Of a DNA stretch of 5,758 bases, positions 1-5,758 are shown piece after piece (position 1 is the first letter of the stretch; each line of letters starts with the position of its first letter). Under the pieces are notes generated by a model that saw only the letters and a list, made by a program, of their open reading frames with translations, searched no databases and was not told where the DNA came from. Location: assembly GCA_020629815.1 (NCBI GenBank), contig JAHDCN010000109.1, positions 1 through 5,758 on the forward strand. Reading direction: 5' to 3'. A program made the translations under genes and the position numbers. The stretch is from Verrucomicrobiota bacterium (GTDB taxonomy: Bacteria > Verrucomicrobiota > Verrucomicrobiia > Verrucomicrobiales > DEV007).

Positions 1-912
1 GACACTTACTGCCTCTGGAATATTCCGGGCACAGCGCGGGACCGATATTGGAATCCATCGCTGATGCAGGATGGAAAGCTACTGGATCTTCCGGACAAAA
101 CCTACGGACCGGATGTCACCACCAATTTCCTGATAGATTTCATCAAGGAGAACAAAGAGAAGCCTTTCCTGGCCTACTTCCCGATGATCCTTCCCCACAA
201 TCCGTTCCCGGTAACTCCGGACAGTGCTGATCCGAAATCCAAAGACGATAAACAGAACTTCATCGATATGGTTCAGTACATCGATAAGAATGTCGGTCGC
301 CTCGAAGACACTCTGAAGGAACTCGGCTTGCGCGAAGACACGCTAATCATTTTCACCAGTGACAACGGCACCAATGCCAGCCTGCCGCCGACCAAAATCA
401 ATGGTGGCTCGGTCAAAGGAGCCAAAGGCTATACCCGCGACCATGGCACACATGTCCCGCTGATCGTCAATTGGCCGGGAAAAATTGCCGCCGGTACCGT
501 GAACGATGATCTGATCTGTTTCTCCGATTTCTTTTCAACGATGGTCGAAGCCGCCGGCCTGCCAGCGAAAGAAATTTCCGATGGCGATGGATGGAGCTTT
601 TGGCCTCAATGCCAGGGCAAGTCCGGCAAAAAGCGCGACTGGATTTACTGCTACTACTTCCCCCGCCCTTCTTCGAAAAAATACGACGACAAATACAGTC
701 ACTTCGAGGTCAGCTTCGCCCGAGACAAGCGATTCAAGCTCTACAACGACGGCAGGTTCTTTGATACGCAAGCTGACATTCTCGAGAAGAACCCTTTACC
801 CGATCAGGGCAGCGACAAAGCCGCAACTAATGCGAGAATAGCCTTACAGAAGGTGCTCGATTCGTATCCGGAAAAAGGCAGAGCAGCTAATCGGAGGATA
901 GAGACGAAGTAG
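1..912 (+). CDS. Sulfatase (arylsulfatase A-like), C-terminal part; 5' end outside window
   Basis: The reading frame is open from the first base to a TAG at 910-912 and gives 303 residues. The first internal ATG (base 64) is not the real start, because the family-like sequence continues upstream of it. Sulfatases of the alkaline-phosphatase superfamily hydrolyse sulfate esters; those in PVC bacteria often desulfate algal or host polysaccharides. Visible motifs, numbered from the first codon, are PMILPHNP (about 61-68, with an active-site His candidate H66), the metal-binding TSDNGT (119-124, with D121 and N122), and lysines K139/K142 followed by RDHGTHVPLIVNWPG (146-160), the block that closes the sulfate pocket. 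The formylglycine site (CxPSR) and N-terminal metal ligands would be in the missing part, roughly the first third, as would any signal peptide. Localisation and substrate therefore cannot be read here. The family call is secure; the subfamily is not. Confidence 0.93.
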   Translation, partial: DTYCLWNIPGTARDRYWNPSLMQDGKLLDLPDKTYGPDVTTNFLIDFIKENKEKPFLAYFPMILPHNPFPVTPDSADPKSKDDKQNFIDMVQYIDKNVGRLEDTLKELGLREDTLIIFTSDNGTNASLPPTKINGGSVKGAKGYTRDHGTHVPLIVNWPGKIAAGTVNDDLICFSDFFSTMVEAAGLPAKEISDGDGWSFWPQCQGKSGKKRDWIYCYYFPRPSSKKYDDKYSHFEVSFARDKRFKLYNDGRFFDTQADILEKNPLPDQGSDKAATNARIALQKVLDSYPEKGRAANRRIETK

Positions 913-987
913 ACGACAATCCTTGCTACCTAATTACTCGCCCTGAGCTGCATCGTAAGATTCAGAGCACCAATATTTCAAACCGCT

Positions 988-2679
988 ATGGCAGCAGCTG
1001 ACCTCATTGCATCACTCGAATCAATAGTGGGACAAAAACATGTCCTGACGAAAGAAGGGAAAACAGCCTACTACCGGTCGGGATTTCGCTCGGGAAAAGG
1101 CGAGGCCGCTGCCGTCGTATTTCCGGGTTCCCTTTTAGAACAGTGGCAGGTTCTTCAGGTCTGCGTAAAAGCCCACTGCGCAATCATATTACAAGCGACC
1201 AAAACCGGGCTGACGGAAGGTTCCTGCCCGAGCGGATTCGACTACGACCGGGACGTGGTGGTGATCAACATCACCCGGATTAAGAAAATCGTTCTTCTCG
1301 ATGGCGGCAAACAGATCCTGGCGTTTCCGGGTTCCACTTTGCATGAACTCGAGAAATTATTGAAGCCAATCGACCGGGCACCTCACTCGGTGATTGGATC
1401 AACCACCATTGGCGCAACGATCGTGGGAGGTATTGCCAACAACGCGGGCGGTGCGCTTTGCAAACGTGGTTCATCCTACACAGAGTTGTCGCTGTTTGCC
1501 CGGGTCAATGAGGACGGCGAACTTCACCTGGTCAATCATCTTGGCATCAAGAATCTCGGCGACACTCCGGAAGAGATTTTTGCCAATCTGGAGAAAGGTG
1601 AGTTTTCACCTGACGACCTGGAAGGTTGGGACAAGTCGGCTTCTGATCGCGAATATGCCGATCGCATACGCGATCTCGAAGCAACTGTTCCGAACCGCTA
1701 CAACGCCGATCCGAAACGGCTCTGTGATGTCAGCGGCAGCGCCGGCAAAGTCGTAGCCTTCGCAGTCCGGGTAGACACCTACCCTGTTCCGAAACGTAAG
1801 CAGGTGTTTTTTCTCGGCACCAACAATGCAGAAGACTTCGCAGTGCTGCGGCGTCATGTATTGACCGAATTCAAGGAACTACCGGAGATGTGCGAATACA
1901 TGAACCGTGGCATTTTCGATACAGCGGAAAGGTGCGGGAAAGACGTCTTCCTCTCCATCAAACACCTGGGCACCGAGAACCTGCCGAAGGCCTATGCTCT
2001 GAAATCGGGCGCCGAATATTTACTGAATAAGGTTCCCTTTCTCCCAAAATTTCTCCCGGATCTGTTTCTCTATTTTGTCAGCCGTTTGTTCCCACAACAT
2101 CTGCCAAAGCGGCTTCTCGAATTTCGGGATCGTTTCGAATACTACCTTATCCTCAGCATGAGTGACGACGGCATCGATGAAGCGCGGCAGTATCTGCAAT
2201 CTGAGTGGTCTGAACTTGAGGGTGTCGATTTTTTTGAATGTGACGTGAAGGAGCAGGAAGCGGCTCTACTGCATCGCTTCGCCGCCGCCGGAGCTGCCAT
2301 TCGCTATCAGAACCTGCATCAGAAAACGACTGAAGAAGTCCTGGCACTCGACATCGCCCTGCTCGGCAATGATGAAGACTGGGTGGAAGAGCTCCCGGAG
2401 GAAATCACTGAGCATCTGGATCTGGCTCTCTACTACGGCCATTTCATGTGCCATGTATTTCACCAGGACTATATCTTCAAAAAAGGCACCGACCTATCTG
2501 CGATGAAAAAGAAAATGTTGCAGCGGCTGGATGAAAAAGGCGCGAAGTATCCAGCCGAGCACAACGTCGGACATATGTATGAGGCCGAGCCGGTTCTCCG
2601 CGATTTCTACGAAGAGCTGGATCCGACCAACACTTTCAATCCCGGTATTGGCAAGACTTCGAAGTCTCGAGCAAAGTGA
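988..2679 (+). CDS. dld: Quinone-dependent D-lactate dehydrogenase (Dld, FAD-binding)
   Basis: Predicted 563-residue flavoprotein that oxidises D-lactate to pyruvate and passes electrons to membrane quinone. It matches remembered E. coli Dld (about 571 residues) from end to end. The N-terminus has GFRSGKGEAAAVVFPGSLLE, then the FAD-binding PCMH-type domain with TKTGLTEGS, HSVIGSTTIGA (from H133) and NNAGGALCKRGSSYTE (from N151). The C-terminal half has HRFAAAGAAIRYQ (from H429), YYGHFMCHVFHQDY (from Y482), AEHNVGH (523-529) and DPTNTFNPGIGKTSK (from D545). A basic, aromatic stretch around residues 346-375 (KVPFLPKFLP, then FPQHLPKR) lies where E. coli Dld has its membrane-binding segment, so peripheral attachment to the inner membrane is likely. 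ATG 988 is the only plausible start, as no in-frame ATG, GTG or TTG lies between the upstream stop and it. No clear ribosome binding site precedes it. It lies 75 bases after the sulfatase gene, and no terminator is obvious between them. Confidence 0.95.
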   Translation: MAAADLIASLESIVGQKHVLTKEGKTAYYRSGFRSGKGEAAAVVFPGSLLEQWQVLQVCVKAHCAIILQATKTGLTEGSCPSGFDYDRDVVVINITRIKKIVLLDGGKQILAFPGSTLHELEKLLKPIDRAPHSVIGSTTIGATIVGGIANNAGGALCKRGSSYTELSLFARVNEDGELHLVNHLGIKNLGDTPEEIFANLEKGEFSPDDLEGWDKSASDREYADRIRDLEATVPNRYNADPKRLCDVSGSAGKVVAFAVRVDTYPVPKRKQVFFLGTNNAEDFAVLRRHVLTEFKELPEMCEYMNRGIFDTAERCGKDVFLSIKHLGTENLPKAYALKSGAEYLLNKVPFLPKFLPDLFLYFVSRLFPQHLPKRLLEFRDRFEYYLILSMSDDGIDEARQYLQSEWSELEGVDFFECDVKEQEAALLHRFAAAGAAIRYQNLHQKTTEEVLALDIALLGNDEDWVEELPEEITEHLDLALYYGHFMCHVFHQDYIFKKGTDLSAMKKKMLQRLDEKGAKYPAEHNVGHMYEAEPVLRDFYEELDPTNTFNPGIGKTSKSRAK

Positions 2680-2697
2680 AAAGCCCTTGCCGAATTG

Positions 2698-3114
2698 CTA
2701 CCATCCGCCCGCAAACACCGGATTGAATCCGGCTTCGGTGAGAATGCGCATCATGGCATCACCGTTGTCACCCTGAAGCTCAAGATTGCCGTCTTTGATG
2801 GTGCCACCAACACCGCAGGATCTCTGCATTTGTTTGAGTAGCATTTTCTTCTCCGGCATGCCGATGCCTTTGAACCCTTTGGCAACGGTCACCGCCTTCC
2901 CTCCCCGCCCGGCCGTGTTGCGAATAATATCGATCCGACCGCGGTTCATATTTTTCTGGCCGCGCTTTGAAGTCTTCTCCGGCTTGGGTTTCTCCGTCTT
3001 TTCATCGGCCTCCTCCGAGCTGGACGACGACCCCACCAAACCAGTCAACTCCGCCAATTCATCGAACGGGTTTCCGGTCAGTCCCTGGGTTTGGTTTTTC
3101 TTTTTTCGGCCCAT
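2698..3114 (-). CDS. SUI1/YciH-family translation initiation factor
   Basis: Predicted 138-residue protein with a C-terminal SUI1 (eIF1-like) domain, residues about 58-138. It carries GRIDIIRNTAGRGGKAVTV (from G59), the hallmark CGVGGTIKDGNLELQGD (from C100) and a final FNPVFAGGW. E. coli YciH (about 108 residues) has the equivalent KCGCGGAVKDG block. SUI1 proteins bind the small ribosomal subunit; YciH has been linked to start-site discrimination. The N-terminal third is different: a basic MGRKKKNQ start, a short NPFDELAELTGL segment, a serine run (29-33), then a Glu/Lys-rich linker (34-50) that is probably disordered. ATG 3114 is preferred to ATG 3183, which would add 23 residues (MATPEGRHIC...) unlike the family and would consume most of the divergent promoter region. 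No Shine-Dalgarno sequence sits before ATG 3114. The gene converges with dld, 18 bases separating the stop codons. Confidence 0.9.
   Translation of the reverse strand: MGRKKKNQTQGLTGNPFDELAELTGLVGSSSSSEEADEKTEKPKPEKTSKRGQKNMNRGRIDIIRNTAGRGGKAVTVAKGFKGIGMPEKKMLLKQMQRSCGVGGTIKDGNLELQGDNGDAMMRILTEAGFNPVFAGGW
2716..2740. other. Inverted repeat in the 3' end of the SUI1 gene
   Basis: CCGGAT (2718-2723) and ATCCGG (2727-2732) form a perfect 6-bp stem with a 3-base loop. Flanking CACCG (2716-2720) and CGGTG (2736-2740) give an alternative outer pairing. It lies inside the SUI1 coding region, about 40 bases past the dld stop codon. It could fold in either transcript where the two genes converge. No run of T follows on either strand, so it is not a standard intrinsic terminator. 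It may simply reflect codons for the FNPVF segment. Confidence 0.3.
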
Positions 3115-3213
3115 ATCATGAGTAAGAAAACACGCCCCAAAGATTTCACTACCGCAAATATGCCTCCCTTCCGGCGTTGCCAAAGTCTATAGATTTTGTT
3201 CATTTCCCATAGA
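3115..3213. promoter_or_regulatory. Divergent intergenic region between the SUI1 and GntR genes
   Basis: These 99 bases separate two genes pointing away from each other, so they should hold at least the promoters of both. The only standout is the 8-base palindrome TCTATAGA at 3186-3193. It contains TATAGA on both strands, a 4/6 match to a sigma-70 -10 box. On the + strand it would put transcription start only about 13 bases before ATG 3214. No matching TTGACA-like -35 box is seen at normal spacing on either strand. An autoregulatory site for the adjacent GntR protein would be expected here, but no operator can be identified with confidence. Confidence 0.35.
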
Positions 3214-3873
3214 ATGCGGGAAAATCAATCTGACATCGCCTACTCCTATCTTCGGCAGAAGATTTCACGCCGTGAGCTTGCGGGAGGCACCAAGGTGCGC
3301 TACGGCCCACTCGGAAAAGAGATTGGAATGAGCGCCACACCTATCCGTGAGGCTATTGGCAGGCTGGCGAATGAAGGACTGGTCGAGCTGGTTCCGCAAG
3401 TCGGAGCAATCATCAAAACTCCGACTCGCGAAGATGCGCTGGAAGTGTTCGAAATGCGCGAAGCGATCGAGCCATTCGCAGCGGCGAAGGCTTGCGAATA
3501 CATCAGCGTCGCTCAACTTCGGGCGCTTGCTGCGACTTTGGATACGATGCGGAAATTCCGCTCCAAACGCACGGCCAGAAAAAAGGCAGCTCAGGATTTC
3601 GACAACGCCGATCTGCAATTTCACCTCACCATTTTGGAAGCGGCTGCTAATGAAAGAATGCTCAAGGCGGTCAGTGATTTTCATCTACTCACCGCGATCA
3701 TCGGCAGTGAGCGGCACGACTATTCTGCCGAAATCACTGACCTCACCATTGAGGATCACGAAGCGATTTATCAAGCACTACGCAACCGCACTCCGGACGA
3801 AGTTCGCCTCGCCATGCTTACGCACATTCGCAACAGTCGACAAATCACCCTCAGTCTTTTGAAACAATCATGA
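3214..3873 (+). CDS. GntR-family transcriptional regulator with FCD ligand-binding domain
   Basis: Predicted 219-residue cytoplasmic DNA-binding regulator. The N-terminal winged helix-turn-helix spans about residues 8-68: YLRQKISRRELAGGTKV, then GKEIGMSATPIREAIGRLA as recognition region, then NEGLVELVPQVGAII as wing. A helical FCD domain follows (about 76-215), beginning FEMREAIEPFAAAKA. D133, H137, H182 and H204 are spaced 4/45/22, close to the metal ligands remembered for LldR (CGL2915; 4/49/22), so a divalent metal helping to bind a carboxylate effector is expected. The effector itself is not readable. ATG 3214 is chosen over the in-frame TTG at 3196 because it gives the usual short lead before the first helix; the TTG would add six residues (MFISHR). 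No Shine-Dalgarno sequence is seen at either. Its stop overlaps the start of the downstream propeller gene, and it is divergent from the SUI1 gene. Confidence 0.92.
   Translation: MRENQSDIAYSYLRQKISRRELAGGTKVRYGPLGKEIGMSATPIREAIGRLANEGLVELVPQVGAIIKTPTREDALEVFEMREAIEPFAAAKACEYISVAQLRALAATLDTMRKFRSKRTARKKAAQDFDNADLQFHLTILEAAANERMLKAVSDFHLLTAIIGSERHDYSAEITDLTIEDHEAIYQALRNRTPDEVRLAMLTHIRNSRQITLSLLKQS
3870..3873 (+). promoter_or_regulatory. ATGA stop/start overlap coupling GntR and propeller genes
   Basis: The regulator's TGA (3871-3873) and the propeller gene's ATG (3870-3872) share four bases. Such overlaps usually mean one mRNA and translation of the second gene by terminating ribosomes. No AGGAGG-like sequence precedes this ATG (the run before it is TTTTGAAACAATC), which fits coupling. 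Confidence 0.8.
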
Positions 3874-3932
3874 AACACTTCTTCCATTCAATCCTGCTGT
3901 GCCTTGGATTCAGCGCCGGTTCTGTGACCGCA
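3870..3932 (+). other. Signal peptide of the propeller protein
   Basis: Residues 1-21 comprise a short basic start (MKH), a hydrophobic core around FFHSILLCLGFSAG, and VTA before the acidic EPEGDW, giving a good signal peptidase I site between A21 and E22. The cysteine at residue 11 is preceded by leucine rather than Gly/Ala/Ser, so this is not a lipobox and the protein is not predicted to be a lipoprotein. Confidence 0.8.
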
Positions 3933-5758
3933 GAGCCGGAAGGCGATTGGAAACTGCAGCCGCTGCGCTATAACAACCCCGGACTTCACGTCGACCTCGG
4001 TGTTGGACTCTGGGCCTGGCCACTGCCAGTCGATTACGACGGCGATGGCGACCTCGATCTGCTGGTTTCCTGCGACGACAAACCCAGTAATGGCTTTTAC
4101 TTTTTCGAAAACCCGGGAACAGAACCCGGTGAGAAGCTGCCTATTTTTAAGCCCGGCGTTCGACTTGGCCCAACAAAGCGAAACGCCCAAATCAGCTATA
4201 TCGAAGGGAAGCCCAAGTTGCTGCTCGAAAAGTGGGAGTTGCCCAACTTTCTCGACGGCGATTTCGAAACGAAGAAACAAATCTATCCGACGATTCATGT
4301 TCACAGCCACGGCAAAACCCGCGCCCGGATGTTTCGCTATGGTGACTGGGAAGGCGACGGTGATCAGGACCTGATTGTCGGGGTCGGCGACTGGCGCGAC
4401 TACGAATGGGATCATGCCTACGATGCGAATGGCATTTGGCGAAACGGTCCGCTTCACGGCTGGGTCTACCTGGTCGAGAAAGAAGATGGCAAATGGAAAG
4501 CACCGGTGAAGATTCAGGCCAACGGATCTCCTATCGATGTCTATGGCTGGCCTTCGCCGAATCTGCGCGATTTCGACGGGGATGGTGATCTTGATCTACT
4601 CTGCGGCGAATTTCTCGATGGCTTCACCTATTTCGAAAATATCGGCAGTCGGGAGAAACCCGCATATGCCAGCGGCATCAAATTGATCGGCAGCGATGGC
4701 CAACCGCTGGTCATGCATCTGCAGATGATCACTCCGACCGCGATCGACTGGGATGCAGATGGTGATCAGGATTTGATCGTCGGTGACGAAGACGGCCGGG
4801 TTGCCTTTGTCGAGAACGTTTCCCCGAAAGGCGTAGGCACTCCCGTTTTTCATCAGCCGGTTTATTTCCAGCAGGAAGCCGACACACTGAAATTCGGTGC
4901 ACTGGTCACGCCCTTTGCTCATGACTGGGATGGTGACGGCGATCAGGACCTCGTCTGTGGCAACACGGCTGGAAACATTGCCGTCTTTTCCAACCTCGAT
5001 GGCAACGGCAAAAAATGGAGCGCTCCGGAATTACTCAAGGCCGACGGCAAAGTCTATCGTCAGCTGGCAGGCCCGAATGGTTCAATTCAGGGACCGGCGG
5101 AAGCCAAGTGGGGATACACGACTCTGTCGGTGGCTGACTGGGATTCCGACGGTCGAGATGATCTGATCGTCAATGGCATTTGGCCGAAACTACAGCTGCT
5201 CCGCCGGACGAAAGACAACGCCCTTACCGAACAACCGCTACCATTCTGGACTCGTGAATCCGCACCTGATTTCTACTGGTGGCAGACGATGGCGGAAAAC
5301 CTTCAAACCCAGTGGCGGACCAGCCCACTCGCGACCGATTTCGATGAGGATGGAAAACTCGACCTCGTCATTCTCGATCAGGAAGGTTACCTGACCTGTC
5401 AGAGTCGGAAGCGCGAAGAGACGCGGATTTTCATCGACGAAGACAACCAACCCATTCGACTGGCAAACCGGACCGCCGGACGCAGTGGTCGCTTCAAGCT
5501 GGCAGTGGTCGACTGGGATCAGGATGGCCGAACTGATATTCTGGTGAATTCAGAAAACGCCACTTGGTATCGCAACTGCGAAGAGCGCGAAGGCCGGATC
5601 GTTTTGAAACGCGTTGGCAACCTGACCGACCGCAATGTTTCCGGTCATACCAGCAGTCCGACGGTTGCCGACTTTGACGGAAACGGCACACCGGACCTGA
5701 TCGTGGGTTCCGAAAATGGCAGGATCTATCATATCGCTCACGAAGACTGCATCCAGTT
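3870..5758 (+). CDS. Secreted FG-GAP/VCBS repeat (beta-propeller) protein; 3' end outside window
   Basis: The frame is open from ATG 3870 to the end of the window with no stop, giving 629 residues so far. Residues 1-21 look like a Sec signal peptide. Nine repeats of the calcium-binding type DxDxDGxxDL begin at about residues 55, 159, 234, 293, 352, 423, 490, 548 and 601. Examples are DYDGDGDLDLLV, DFDGDGDLDLLCG, DWDADGDQDLIVG and DWDGDGDQDLVCG. Such loops mark the blades of integrin-alpha-like beta-propellers, which act outside the cytoplasm in adhesion, glycan binding or as scaffolds to catalytic domains. No catalytic motif is seen in the visible part, so function is unassigned. Spacing is mostly 53-75 residues but 104 between the first two, with an insertion containing HVHSH (143-147). 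Nine loops exceed one seven-bladed propeller. It is translated in overlap with the preceding GntR regulator, which may control it. Confidence 0.92.
   Translation, partial: MKHFFHSILLCLGFSAGSVTAEPEGDWKLQPLRYNNPGLHVDLGVGLWAWPLPVDYDGDGDLDLLVSCDDKPSNGFYFFENPGTEPGEKLPIFKPGVRLGPTKRNAQISYIEGKPKLLLEKWELPNFLDGDFETKKQIYPTIHVHSHGKTRARMFRYGDWEGDGDQDLIVGVGDWRDYEWDHAYDANGIWRNGPLHGWVYLVEKEDGKWKAPVKIQANGSPIDVYGWPSPNLRDFDGDGDLDLLCGEFLDGFTYFENIGSREKPAYASGIKLIGSDGQPLVMHLQMITPTAIDWDADGDQDLIVGDEDGRVAFVENVSPKGVGTPVFHQPVYFQQEADTLKFGALVTPFAHDWDGDGDQDLVCGNTAGNIAVFSNLDGNGKKWSAPELLKADGKVYRQLAGPNGSIQGPAEAKWGYTTLSVADWDSDGRDDLIVNGIWPKLQLLRRTKDNALTEQPLPFWTRESAPDFYWWQTMAENLQTQWRTSPLATDFDEDGKLDLVILDQEGYLTCQSRKREETRIFIDEDNQPIRLANRTAGRSGRFKLAVVDWDQDGRTDILVNSENATWYRNCEEREGRIVLKRVGNLTDRNVSGHTSSPTVADFDGNGTPDLIVGSENGRIYHIAHEDCIQ
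4032..5708 (+). repeat. Nine FG-GAP/VCBS-like coding repeats
   Basis: Each unit carries an Asp-rich calcium loop; the first codons of the loops are at 4032, 4344, 4569, 4746, 4923, 5136, 5337, 5511 and 5670. Five loops (units 2, 4, 5, 6 and 8) begin Asp-Trp, and four of these read DWD. Units 2, 4 and 5 share GDQDL. DNA similarity between these units is also visible: GACTGGGA opens five of them, and GGTGATCAGGA recurs at units 2 and 4. Units 3, 4 and 5 start exactly 59 residues (177 bases) apart, the most regular part of the array. The regularity suggests blade duplication within the gene. Confidence 0.85.

Noticed and set aside
913..987. Possible promoter or terminator between the sulfatase and dld genes
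   Set aside because: I found no stable hairpin with a T tract and no convincing -35/-10 pair in these 75 bases.
2786..3121. A 111-codon open frame on the + strand opposite the SUI1 gene
   Set aside because: The opposite strand encodes an unmistakable SUI1 domain. This frame gives a low-complexity Phe/Ser/Pro-rich product with no recognisable features.
3115..3183. An extended start for the SUI1 gene at ATG 3183
   Set aside because: The 23 added residues do not resemble the family, and the extension would leave almost no room for divergent promoters. The GGAAGGGAGG run just after that ATG would be too far (about 50 bases) to serve the ATG at 3114.
3118..3192. A 24-codon frame on the + strand (MSKKTRPKDFTT...) in the divergent intergenic region
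   Set aside because: It begins like a plausible small protein but has no ribosome binding site, no recognised homologue, and ends immediately before the regulator start in a region that must also hold promoters. A leader peptide is possible but unsupported.
3265..3684. A 139-codon - strand frame and other frames overlapping the GntR gene
   Set aside because: The + strand frame has a complete winged-helix and FCD domain; the other frames lack recognisable motifs.
3870..3932. Lipoprotein signal on the propeller protein
   Set aside because: The only N-terminal cysteine (residue 11) lies inside the hydrophobic core and follows Leu-Leu, not a Gly/Ala/Ser; the VTA site at 19-21 fits signal peptidase I.
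3888..4457. A 189-codon open frame on the - strand opposite the propeller gene
   Set aside because: It is the antisense of a well-supported coding region with signal peptide and calcium loops. Its Val/Ala/Ile-rich composition is what Asp/Gly-rich repeats give when read backwards, and no family is recognisable.
1..5758. Mobile element, CRISPR array, tRNA or rRNA gene
   Set aside because: No transposase or integrase frame, no short direct-repeat array with spacers outside coding repeats, and no RNA-gene motifs were seen on either strand.

Overview
The window reads as a stretch of chromosome from an environmental bacterium that degrades polysaccharides. The best guess is the PVC group, probably Verrucomicrobiota. 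Three things point that way: a sulfatase of a type abundant in Verrucomicrobiota and Planctomycetes, an exported FG-GAP/VCBS propeller protein, and a SUI1/YciH-type initiation factor with a charged N-terminal extension. Start codons here also lack clear Shine-Dalgarno sequences. The taxonomic call rests on remembered protein families, not on a search.

Layout: (1) 1-912, + strand, the C-terminal part of a sulfatase whose N-terminus, including the catalytic formylglycine site, lies before the window. (2) 988-2679, + strand, a full-length FAD-dependent respiratory D-lactate dehydrogenase very like E. coli Dld. (3) 2698-3114, - strand, a SUI1/YciH-family translation factor that converges on dld with an 18-base gap. 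(4) A 99-base divergent intergenic region. (5) 3214-3873, + strand, a GntR-family regulator with an FCD ligand-binding domain. (6) 3870 to the window end, + strand, a secreted protein with nine calcium-loop (FG-GAP/VCBS) repeats. Its start overlaps the regulator's stop by ATGA, and it runs off the end without a stop codon.

The sulfatase and dld lie on the same strand 75 bases apart and may be co-transcribed. The regulator and propeller genes almost certainly form one transcriptional unit. The FCD regulator keeps the Asp/His/His/His metal-ligand set seen in carboxylate-sensing relatives such as LldR, so it could sense a carboxylate. Whether it controls dld, the propeller gene or something outside the window cannot be decided here. 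The SUI1 gene is likely an unrelated housekeeping neighbour.

I see no RNA gene, insertion sequence, CRISPR array or phage gene. I also see no convincing evidence of an undescribed defence or metabolic system. The most notable points are the coupled regulator-propeller pair and the unusual repeat architecture of the propeller protein.
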